This document shows positions 15,327-21,749 of a DNA stretch of 21,749 nucleotides, in pieces (within the stretch, counting starts at the first letter, position 1; each line of letters begins with the position of its first letter). The notes beneath the pieces were generated by a model. It ran no database searches and was not told where the DNA came from. It saw nothing but the letters and a program-made list of their open reading frames with translations. The translations under genes and the position numbers were made by a program. The stretch covers positions 1 to 21,749 of the forward strand of contig JAFWDF010000050.1 in assembly GCA_017534025.1 (NCBI GenBank). Reading direction: 5' to 3'. Source of the stretch: Bacillota bacterium (GTDB lineage: Bacteria; Bacillota; Clostridia; Peptostreptococcales; Anaerovoracaceae).

Positions 15327-18089
15327 ATGACAAATTTGACCCTGGGGATCCTTGCTCACGTTGACGCAGGGAAGACTACATTGTCAGAAGCATTATTATA
15401 TACCTGCGGCGCTCTGAAAAAGATCGGCCGGGTGGATCACCGAGACGCTTTTCTGGATACGGACGAAGTGGAAAAGACCCGCGGCATCACGATCTATTCC
15501 AAGCAGGCCGTTTTCCGCAACGGCAGCCAGTGCATCACGCTGTTGGACACGCCGGGCCACTCCGATTTTTCCGCGGAAACCGAACGTGTCCTGCGGGTAC
15601 TGGATTACGCGATCCTTGTGATCAGCGGCTCCGACGGGGTGCAGAGCCACACCCGCACGCTGTGGAATCTGCTGGAACGCTACAGCGTTCCGGTTTTCAT
15701 CTTTGTGAATAAAATGGACCAGCCGGATAATGACCCGGCGCAGATCATGGAGGAGCTGCGCCGGGAATTCGGCGCGGCCTGCGTGGATTTTACGCCGGCG
15801 GCCGGCGCCTTTGCGGCCGGTGAAGCAGGCTCCGGCACAGGTCCCGAAGCGACCGCCGGCGGCGCGGATGCTGGCGGACAGGACGCGCCGGACACCTGGC
15901 TGGAAAATGTGGCCGTCTGCGAGGATGACCTGCTGCAGCAGTTTCTGGAAACCGGCAGTCTTGCCGAAGAAGATATCCGGCAGGCAATCCGCCGGCGCAG
16001 CGTTGTACCATGCTGCTTCGGGTCCGCGCTGCGGCTGGAAGGCATCCGGGAACTGGCCGGACTTCTGGAAACATGGGCGGAGCCGCTGCCATGGCCGGCA
16101 GAATTCGGCGCCCGGGTTTTCAAAATCACTCATGATGAAAAGGGCGCCCGCCTCACTCATCTCAAGGTTACCGGCGGGGTTCTGAAGGTGCGGGACACGC
16201 TCAGCGGCACGGACAGCCAGGGCGAAGCCTGGTCGGAGAAGGTCAGCCGGATCCGCGTGTACAACGGCGCCGGGTTCGAGGAAGTGACGGAGGCGCCGGC
16301 CGGCACGGTGTGCGCGGTCACGGGTCTCACGGCGTCGAGGCAGGCCGACGGTTTCGGGTTTGAGGAGGCGGCCGGCGAGCCGCTGCTGAGACCGGTGCTT
16401 GCTTATCGTCTGGTACTGCCGGCGGGCGCCGACCCGCGCCTGTTTTACCACCAGCTGCAGGAACTGGAGGATGAAGAGCCTGAGCTCCGGCTGACCTGGA
16501 ATGAAAAAAACATGGAAATTACCGCGGAAATCATGGGGGAAGTGCAGACGGAAATCCTGGCTTCCTCCATAAAGAAGCGGTTCGGCCTGGACGTATCGTT
16601 CTCCGACGGCACCGTGATGTACCGGGAAACCATTGCAAACACAGTGGAAGGCGTGGGGCATTTTGAACCGCTGCGGCATTATGCGGAGGTGCATCTGCTC
16701 CTGGAGCCGGGTCTGCCCGGCAGCGGCATTACCATCGGCAGCAGCTGCAGCGAAGACGCTCTGGCGAAGAACTGGCAGCGCCTGATCCTGACGCATATGG
16801 CAGAGAAGAAACACCGCGGCGTGCTGACCGGAGCGCCTGTTACGGATATTCGCATTACGCTGGCGTCCGGCAAGGCCCATTCCAAGCATACCCAGGGCGG
16901 GGATTTCCGGCAGGCCACCTACCGGGCTGTCCGGCAGGGTCTCATGCAGGCGGACAGCGTCCTGCTGGAACCGTACTATGAGTATACGCTGGCCCTTCCG
17001 TCTGAATACGTGGGCCGTGCCATGACCGATCTGGACAATATGGGCGCCGTCCAGGACAATCTGCAGCAGAATGAAACTTCAGCTGTCCTGCAGGGACGCG
17101 CGCCGGTTTCGGCCATTCGTAATTATCAAAAGGATGTCAATGCCTATACCCGCGGAACCGGCCGCCTGAATCTGGCGCTCAGCGGATTCGAGCCCTGCCG
17201 CAATGCCGGTGAAGTCATTGCGGCCGCCGGTTATGACGCGGAATCCGATCTGCGCAATCCGCCGCATTCCGTGTTCTGCGGAAACGGCAGCAGCTTCACG
17301 GTGCCCTGGGATGAAGTGCCGCAGTACATGCACCTGCCTTCCATCCTGTCTGCACCGGCGGCGGAAGACCCGGTTCCGGCGGCAGACCGTTCCGGCGAAC
17401 CGGCCTCTGCCGGCGGCGATCTGTGGATCAGTCCCGATGAAGTGGAAGCCATTCTGCAGCGGACAGCCGGTGCCAATAAAAGAGAAGAACCCCGCCGGGG
17501 ATTCCGGAAAAAGACCGTGAAGAAGCAGCCGGCTGCGGACATCGCGCCGGTGCACATCCGCCGGGAGGAGGCGCTTCCGAAATTCCTCCTCATAGACGGC
17601 TATAATGTCATCTTCGCCTGGAAGGAGCTGTCCGACCTGGCGGATGCGGACATTATCGCCGCCCGGGACAAGCTGCTGGACATTCTGGTCAATTACCGCG
17701 CCATGACGGACAGTGATATCATTGCCGTGTTCGATGCCTACCGCGTGCAGAATCATCTGGAGGAAACCGCGGAATACGGCCCGGTTTACGTGGTTTACAC
17801 CCGCACTGCGCAAACCGCGGACGCCTATATCGAAAAATTTGTTCATGATAACCGCGGACGCTACGACATTACCGTCGTGACCTCCGATGCGCTGGAACAG
17901 ATCATTATTCGCGGCCAGGGCGCGAAGCTGCTCTCCTCCAGGGAATTCGAGCTGACGATCCGCGATATGAACGAGCAGATCCGGCGAATGCTGGAGGAAA
18001 ACAACCGCCGGGTTCCGGGGAACCGCATGGATCTCACAGCCCTGCGGGATCGTCTGGAAGCGGGCAGTCCGAAAGACGGCCATGACTGA
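15327..18089 (+). CDS. TetM/EF-G-like ribosomal GTPase fused to a YacP/Rae1-type NYN nuclease
   Basis: This 920-residue protein combines two machines. Residues 1 to about 680 are an EF-G/TetM-like GTPase: G1 AHVDAGKT (10-17), G2 TRGIT, G3 DTPGH (74-78), G4 NKMD (128-131), G5 GSAL, then EF-G-like domains II-V. The domain IV tip (515-528, GKAHSKHTQGGDFR) lacks the Ser-Pro-Val that TetM uses against tetracycline. An Ala/Gly-rich insert sits at 158-190. After a polar linker (about 681-750) comes an NYN/PIN-like domain (752 to about 890) close to B. subtilis Rae1/YacP, with acidic residues Asp757 (LIDGYN), Asp803 (VFDAY), Asp832 (TAD) and Asp854 (TSD). Rae1 cuts mRNA in the ribosomal A site. I infer a ribosome-directed endonuclease. 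AAGGAAG precedes the ATG; rarA follows after 21 bases. Confidence 0.92.
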   Translation: MTNLTLGILAHVDAGKTTLSEALLYTCGALKKIGRVDHRDAFLDTDEVEKTRGITIYSKQAVFRNGSQCITLLDTPGHSDFSAETERVLRVLDYAILVISGSDGVQSHTRTLWNLLERYSVPVFIFVNKMDQPDNDPAQIMEELRREFGAACVDFTPAAGAFAAGEAGSGTGPEATAGGADAGGQDAPDTWLENVAVCEDDLLQQFLETGSLAEEDIRQAIRRRSVVPCCFGSALRLEGIRELAGLLETWAEPLPWPAEFGARVFKITHDEKGARLTHLKVTGGVLKVRDTLSGTDSQGEAWSEKVSRIRVYNGAGFEEVTEAPAGTVCAVTGLTASRQADGFGFEEAAGEPLLRPVLAYRLVLPAGADPRLFYHQLQELEDEEPELRLTWNEKNMEITAEIMGEVQTEILASSIKKRFGLDVSFSDGTVMYRETIANTVEGVGHFEPLRHYAEVHLLLEPGLPGSGITIGSSCSEDALAKNWQRLILTHMAEKKHRGVLTGAPVTDIRITLASGKAHSKHTQGGDFRQATYRAVRQGLMQADSVLLEPYYEYTLALPSEYVGRAMTDLDNMGAVQDNLQQNETSAVLQGRAPVSAIRNYQKDVNAYTRGTGRLNLALSGFEPCRNAGEVIAAAGYDAESDLRNPPHSVFCGNGSSFTVPWDEVPQYMHLPSILSAPAAEDPVPAADRSGEPASAGGDLWISPDEVEAILQRTAGANKREEPRRGFRKKTVKKQPAADIAPVHIRREEALPKFLLIDGYNVIFAWKELSDLADADIIAARDKLLDILVNYRAMTDSDIIAVFDAYRVQNHLEETAEYGPVYVVYTRTAQTADAYIEKFVHDNRGRYDITVVTSDALEQIIIRGQGAKLLSSREFELTIRDMNEQIRRMLEENNRRVPGNRMDLTALRDRLEAGSPKDGHD

Positions 18090-18110
18090 TACGGATTTGG
18101 AGTTTTCAAT

Positions 18111-19427
18111 ATGGAACAGCTTACTATTTTTGATAACCCGGTGAGCCAGCCGCTCGCCGCCCGGCTGCGGCCGGATACGCTGGAGGAATTTGCCGGCCAG
18201 CAGCATCTTCTCGGAGAAGGCAAGCTGCTGCGCAGGCTGATCGAATCCGATCAGGTTTCCTCCATGATTTTCTGGGGCCCGCCGGGCGTGGGCAAGACTA
18301 CGCTTGCACGGATCATTGCCGCCCGGACCAAATCCGCCTTTATCGATTTTTCTGCCGTAACCAGCGGCATCAAAGAGATTCGCAAGGTGATGGAAGTCGC
18401 GGAGGAAAACCGCCGGTTCGGAGAGCGAACAATTCTGTTCGTAGATGAAATTCACCGTTTTAATAAGGCGCAGCAGGACGCTTTCCTGCCCTTCGTGGAA
18501 AAGGGCAGCATTATCCTGATCGGTGCCACCACGGAAAATCCATCCTTTGAGATTAACAGCGCGCTGCTCTCCCGCTGCCAGGTGTTCGTCCTGCAGGCCC
18601 TGACGGCGGATGACCTTAAGGTTTTGCTGCAGCGGGCGCTGGAGGACGAGCGGGGGTTTGGCAATATGGAAGTCCGGTACGAGCCGGACATGCTGGACCT
18701 GATCGCGAATTTCGCCAACGGAGATGCCCGTTCCGCGCTGTCCACTCTGGAAATGGTGGTGCTGAACGGAGATGTAGGAAATGACGGCAGCATTACCGTG
18801 ACCCGGGAAACGCTGGAGCAGTGCATCGGGAAGAAATCCCTGCTCTACGATAAAAACGGAGAAGAGCATTATAATCTGATTTCCGCGCTCCACAAATCCA
18901 TGCGGAATTCCGATCCGGATGCTGCGGTTTACTGGCTTGCCCGCATGCTGGAGGCCGGTGAAAATCCGCTGTATGTCGCGCGCCGTGTGGTCCGTTTTGC
19001 CAGTGAGGACGTAGGCCTGGCGGATTCCCGCGCGCTGGAAATTGCCGTAGCGGCCTACCAGGCCTGCCATTTTCTCGGCATGCCGGAATGCAATGTGCAT
19101 CTCACCCATGCGGTCATTTACATGGCCATGGCGCCGAAATCCAACGCCATGGAAACCGCTTACCTGGCCGCCCGCAAGGATGCGCTCGCGCAGCTGGCCG
19201 AGCCGGTGCCTCTGAATATCCGCAATGCGCCGACCCGGCTGATGAAGGATCTGGATTACGGAAAAGGCTATCAGTATGCCCACGATTTCGAGGAGCATAT
19301 CACTTCCATGCAGTGCCTGCCGGATTCCCTGCTGGGGCGGGAATATTACCAGCCATCCGACCAGGGCCTGGAAGCAAAGTACAAGGCCCGCCTGGAACAG
19401 ATCAAAAAGTGGAAAGCGGAGCATTAA
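18111..19427 (+). CDS. rarA: Replication-associated recombination protein RarA (MgsA family AAA+ ATPase)
   Basis: This 438-residue AAA+ protein acts at stalled replication forks and belongs to the RarA/MgsA/WRNIP1 family. The signature start PLAARLRPDTLEEFAGQQHL is followed by Walker A GPPGVGKTT (56-64), Walker B ILFVDEIHRFNKAQQDA (from 108), sensor 1 IGATTENPSFE and the arginine-finger region LLSRCQVF. The C-terminal tetramerisation domain includes LARMLEAGENPLYVARRVVRFASEDVG. The first residues, MEQLTIF, contain QLTIF, which resembles the QL(S/D)LF beta-clamp-binding motif. TTGGAG lies eight bases before the ATG. With only 21 bases after the fusion gene, it is probably in the same transcript. 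Confidence 0.96.
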   Translation: MEQLTIFDNPVSQPLAARLRPDTLEEFAGQQHLLGEGKLLRRLIESDQVSSMIFWGPPGVGKTTLARIIAARTKSAFIDFSAVTSGIKEIRKVMEVAEENRRFGERTILFVDEIHRFNKAQQDAFLPFVEKGSIILIGATTENPSFEINSALLSRCQVFVLQALTADDLKVLLQRALEDERGFGNMEVRYEPDMLDLIANFANGDARSALSTLEMVVLNGDVGNDGSITVTRETLEQCIGKKSLLYDKNGEEHYNLISALHKSMRNSDPDAAVYWLARMLEAGENPLYVARRVVRFASEDVGLADSRALEIAVAAYQACHFLGMPECNVHLTHAVIYMAMAPKSNAMETAYLAARKDALAQLAEPVPLNIRNAPTRLMKDLDYGKGYQYAHDFEEHITSMQCLPDSLLGREYYQPSDQGLEAKYKARLEQIKKWKAEH

Positions 19428-19429
19428 TT

Positions 19430-19507
19430 AAATTAAAAAGGGCGCCCTTTCTGAAACCGTCTTTGGCCGGAGCAATTCCGGAAAAAGGCTGTTTCAAAGG
19501 GCGCCCT
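19430..19507 (-). terminator. Large stem-loop terminator between convergent rarA and the orphan nuclease gene
   Basis: AGGGCGCCCTTT-CT-GAAAC (19439-19457) pairs with GTTTCAAAGGGCGCCCT (19491-19507), a 17-bp stem with a two-base bulge. An inner hairpin, CCGGA-GCAAT-TCCGG (19467-19481), extends it. On the minus strand the stem is followed by TTTTTAATTTAATT, so it ends the orphan gene. On the plus strand no T-run follows, so rarA termination here would be weak. The outer ends are themselves palindromic (AGGGCGCCCT). Confidence 0.7.
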
Positions 19508-19547
19508 GCTATATTATGTCGCAGAAAGCGGTCCGCGATCCACGATC

Positions 19548-20336
19548 CTATATCAGAAAACAATCAATCAGCCGGTCTATTTCAAACACATCCACTGAGC
19601 CTTTTTCATTTTCATAGGTGAATATTATATCCCGCATCGGCAAATACCCGTTTTTAATATACTGCTCCATTTTCCACACGAAATATTTGCGATATTCTTC
19701 CTTGTTCAAATCTCCAACATGCTCATGCAGCATGACCCGATTTGTGGATTTGACCAGAATCGCAAAATCCGGATGAATGACCGTTTTGTCGTGCAGAATC
19801 AGACACGGCTCATAGGTGAATACCAGGCCTCTTGCGAGATACCTTTCCGCGATGGTCATTTCTACGCGACTGCGAACCTTCCCTCCGGAACTCAGCGTAT
19901 GAACGCGCTGCTCCAGTCGATATGCCGGATCCGTTTGAAAAATCCTGCGAAATTCCGCTTCTGTCAAAACGCCGAGCTCTTTAAAGAACGAATCCTCTAT
20001 CCCCTGGTATGCTTTCGGGAGCTGCTGATGACAGTCCACCAGATCTGTATTTTGATAATTCTTCTTTATTTTTTCCAGCATTTGAATATTTTCATCAGTC
20101 TTACGAATAACGTCCTCACAGAGTTTTCGCTCTTTGAGCTTTTCAAGCAGCGGATCAGATGCGCGGATCCTCTTTCTCTTCCCATCTTTCAGCATTCTGT
20201 ATTGAATCCTGCCCCCACGGTCTGTATCACATGCAAGTGTGCCTTGGGGCAACTTTTTTATCATTTTCAGACATCTTTGACGCCTGTTTTTTTGCTCTTT
20301 TATTTCCCAATTTACATACCTTAAAAAATCCTGCAT
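19548..20336 (-). CDS. Orphan PD-(D/E)XK-like protein of unknown function
   Basis: This 262-residue protein has a basic, helical first half with a possible coiled coil (residues 9-28 and 60-95) and a short strand-rich part (LPQGTLACDTDRGGRIQYRM). The second half looks like a PD-(D/E)XK nuclease fold: Glu159 in VRSRVEMTIAERYL, Pro179-Asp180 in IHPDFAIL, and Glu195 in LHEHVGDL, where the usual Lys is replaced (E-H-V). I recall related clostridial proteins with PDF and WEHFG at these places, but no proven function. The ATG at 20336 is chosen over the TTG at 20342, because AAAGGAG stands six bases before it. The gene is visibly AT-richer than its neighbours and stands alone, suggesting acquisition. 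Nuclease activity is only inferred. Confidence 0.75.
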   Translation of the reverse strand: MQDFLRYVNWEIKEQKNRRQRCLKMIKKLPQGTLACDTDRGGRIQYRMLKDGKRKRIRASDPLLEKLKERKLCEDVIRKTDENIQMLEKIKKNYQNTDLVDCHQQLPKAYQGIEDSFFKELGVLTEAEFRRIFQTDPAYRLEQRVHTLSSGGKVRSRVEMTIAERYLARGLVFTYEPCLILHDKTVIHPDFAILVKSTNRVMLHEHVGDLNKEEYRKYFVWKMEQYIKNGYLPMRDIIFTYENEKGSVDVFEIDRLIDCFLI

Positions 20337-20391
20337 TTCCAACTCCTTTATTACAAGAAATATATTGTGTTAATGATCTGGCTTCCCATTA

Positions 20392-20448
20392 TCATCTTTC
20401 TTCCTCGTCCTCGAACTTACCCAGTATCGAGCTGTAAATATTTTCCAT
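20392..20448 (-). CDS. Possible 18-residue ORF or gene remnant
   Basis: On the minus strand an ATG opens MENIYSSILGKFEDEEER and stops. The same frame is open for about 25 codons upstream without an ATG (ILNKSILSYFLKKGFQFRRK), and the composition looks protein-like. No ribosome binding site lies at a proper distance. It may be the 3' end of a decayed gene, a leader peptide of the orphan nuclease gene 55 bases downstream, or chance. Confidence 0.2.
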   Translation of the reverse strand: MENIYSSILGKFEDEEER

Positions 20449-20547
20449 GTAATATTTTACCACTTTCCTGCGGAATTGAAAGCCTTTTTTCAGGAAATAA
20501 CTCAGAATGGATTTATTGAGTATGCGAACAACTTATCGGAAAATGAT

Positions 20548-20750
20548 TTTTTTGCTTTTCCCGCTGTCTGCAGGACAATCTGTTGTTTTGAATGAAGTAA
20601 TGTCCGGCTCTGCCGGACATTTTACTACTTTGGGATTGGATTTGCCCGGCACGGCCCTCTCTAAAAGCCGTTTTTTGCCGTTTTTCCCGCCGCCTGCCGG
20701 ACAACCTGCTGCTTTAAACGAAGAAATGTCCGGCTCTGCCGGACATTTCA
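20548..20750. repeat. Two diverged copies of a repeat with a strong palindrome
   Basis: Two copies of about 75-80 bases (20548-20622 and 20671-20750) are offset by 126 bases. Each starts with a T-rich stretch and a CTGC(A/C)GGACAA block. Each ends in the palindrome TGTCCGGC-TCT-GCCGGACA: stem 10 bp at 20599-20621 and 12 bp at 20723-20749. Changes between copies are scattered, but the palindrome is kept exactly. Both strands have open frames across the pair, and the 126-base offset is a multiple of three, but none has a convincing start or a recognisable product. Confidence 0.75.
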
Positions 20751-20947
20751 TCGCCATTTAATTCAATTTGTCCTGCATCCGGCACGGCGCCAGCGTCTTG
20801 CAGCATAGCCCCTCGACATCTTCCGGTTCGGCGGCTCAGACACGCTTGCCGACGAACATCAACCAGACTCTGCCGCCGAGCACCCATGGGCAGGCCAGCC
20901 CGCCATCTCAAATCTCTGACTTTCTATTTCTGCTCACCGGAGCCCGC
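20751..20947. other. Gene-free stretch beside the ABC transporter gene
   Basis: Apart from the repeats, the gap between the orphan nuclease gene and the transporter gene shows no convincing gene. These 197 bases have no clear promoter and no hairpin followed by a T-run. A short minus-strand open frame (20714-20911) runs into the second repeat copy but has no recognisable product. Decayed mobile DNA is possible but not shown. Confidence 0.4.
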
Positions 20948-21749
20948 CTAATTCAGCACGCTGGATAGGAAGGCCTTGAGCCGCGGATGCTTCGGATTAT
21001 TGAAGAATTCTTCCGGCGGCTCGTCCTCGCAGACGTGCTTGTCGTCAATGAAGACCACCCGGTCCGCCACTTCCCTGGCGAAGCCCATTTCATGGGTCAC
21101 GACAATCATGGTCATGCCGGCTTCGGCCAGTTCCTTCATGATATTCAGCACTTCATTAACCATTTCCGGATCCAGCGCGGACGTCGGCTCATCGAACAGC
21201 ATGACGTCCGGATTCATCGCCAGAGAACGGGCAATCGCCACCCGCTGCTTCTGGCCGCCGGAAAGCTGCCGCGGATATTTGTCCGCGTGCTCCAGCAGGC
21301 CGACTCTCTTCAGGAGCTCATCCGCCCTGGCATCCGCCTCTGCCGCGGTCATCATCCGGTGGCGCACCGGAGCAAAGGTAATATTCTTCCGTATGGTCAT
21401 ATTATCGAACAGATTGAACTGCTGGAAAACCATGCCGATCTTCATGCGGACACGGTTTGGATCCGATTTCGGATCGAGAATGTCCGTCCCTTCAAAATAG
21501 ATGTGGCCGCCGCTCGGCTGCTCCAGCAGATTCAGCGAACGGATAAAAGTCGATTTTCCGCAGCCGCTCGGGCCGATGATCGCAATGACCTCCCCCTTGT
21601 GAATGTCAATGGAAAGATCCTTGAATATTTCCCTCTCGCCAAAGCTCTTGGACAGCTTGTCCACGCGGATCAGCAGATCGCCTTTTTCGAATCCGGCCGC
21701 GCTTTCCAGGACAACATCCTCCACATTTGCCGGCGCAATATCATTAACA
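20948..21749 (-). CDS. Polar amino acid ABC transporter, ATP-binding subunit (GlnQ-like), start probably outside the window
   Basis: This is the ATPase of an amino acid importer. Counting from the GTG at 21724 (258 residues): Walker A GPSGCGKST (51-59), Q-loop VFQQFNLF (99-106), signature LSGGQ (154-158), Walker B VMLFDEP (174-180), D-loop SALD and switch His211 (VTHEMGFA). The core, from LLIRVDKLSKSFG on, matches the GlnQ/ArtP/HisP type throughout. The GTG has no ribosome binding site, and the frame stays open to the window edge (NDIAPAN before it), so the true start probably lies just outside. About 16 residues precede the usual GlnQ start. The permease and binding-protein genes are not in the window. 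The substrate within polar amino acids cannot be told. Confidence 0.93.
   Translation of the reverse strand, partial: VNDIAPANVEDVVLESAAGFEKGDLLIRVDKLSKSFGEREIFKDLSIDIHKGEVIAIIGPSGCGKSTFIRSLNLLEQPSGGHIYFEGTDILDPKSDPNRVRMKIGMVFQQFNLFDNMTIRKNITFAPVRHRMMTAAEADARADELLKRVGLLEHADKYPRQLSGGQKQRVAIARSLAMNPDVMLFDEPTSALDPEMVNEVLNIMKELAEAGMTMIVVTHEMGFAREVADRVVFIDDKHVCEDEPPEEFFNNPKHPRLKAFLSSVLN

Noticed and set aside
15396..16889. A 497-codon open frame on the minus strand opposite the GTPase domain
   Set aside because: It is antisense to conserved G-domain motifs and shows low-complexity, His/Arg/Gln-rich composition typical of shadow frames.
15327..18089. Tetracycline-resistance gene
   Set aside because: Overall similarity to TetM is real, but the drug-displacing tip residues are absent, a nuclease domain is fused, and the setting is chromosomal housekeeping with no mobile element.
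17079..19424. A 781-codon open frame on the minus strand opposite the fusion gene and rarA
   Set aside because: It lies wholly antisense to two well-identified genes, has no recognisable domains, and is the kind of long shadow frame that GC-rich codon use produces.
20507..20761. An 84-codon plus-strand ORF across the repeats, ending in MSGSAGHFIAI
   Set aside because: It is open only because the repeat unit has no stops in several frames on both strands; no family and no well-spaced ribosome binding site.

Overview
The window looks like a chromosomal housekeeping segment from a fairly GC-rich member of the Clostridia, probably Lachnospiraceae or a close relative. This rests on four things: the SRP RNA-dnaX-ybaB-recR block shared with Bacillus-type Firmicutes; a TGS-type nucleoside kinase; the NusG-domain-II/Gx-transporter pair; and a TetM-like GTPase fused to a YacP/Rae1-type nuclease domain. 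The assignment comes from recognised families and gene order, not a database search. No rRNA, tRNA, CRISPR array, prophage or intact insertion sequence is visible.

Left part (1-15096), all on the minus strand. Read in the direction of transcription, it starts with a TGS nucleoside kinase, pcrA helicase and ligA. Next come a strong promoter and the SRP RNA, followed by dnaX, ybaB and recR. Then addB, a NusG-domain-II protein and a Gx transporter overlap one another. A DEDDh 3'-5' exonuclease, broken by a frameshift at a run of nine A, is followed by a possible 27-residue ORF and a terminator. Last are a Nudix hydrolase and the first codons of another gene. The recurring theme is replication and repair: ligase, helicase, clamp-loader subunit, RecR, AddB and exonuclease.

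Middle (15097-19427), plus strand. A divergent intergenic region carries a good sigma-A promoter (TTGCAC-N17-TATAAT) and a hairpin at the predicted 5' end of the mRNA. It drives a 920-residue protein made of an EF-G/TetM-like ribosomal GTPase joined to a C-terminal NYN nuclease of the YacP/Rae1 type. Its domain IV tip lacks the Ser-Pro-Val of true tetracycline-protection proteins. All the expected GTPase motifs and four acidic residues of the nuclease domain are present. This is the most interesting gene in the window: one polypeptide that appears able to enter the ribosome as a translocase-like GTPase and cut RNA there. rarA follows 21 nt later.

Right part (19428-21749). A 69-nt stem-loop acts as terminator for an AT-richer orphan gene on the minus strand, which encodes a PD-(D/E)XK-like protein. 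About 600 bases without a convincing gene follow, holding two 126-bp-spaced copies of a repeat, each with the palindrome TGTCCGGC-TCT-GCCGGACA. The window ends inside a polar amino acid ABC transporter ATPase gene on the minus strand.
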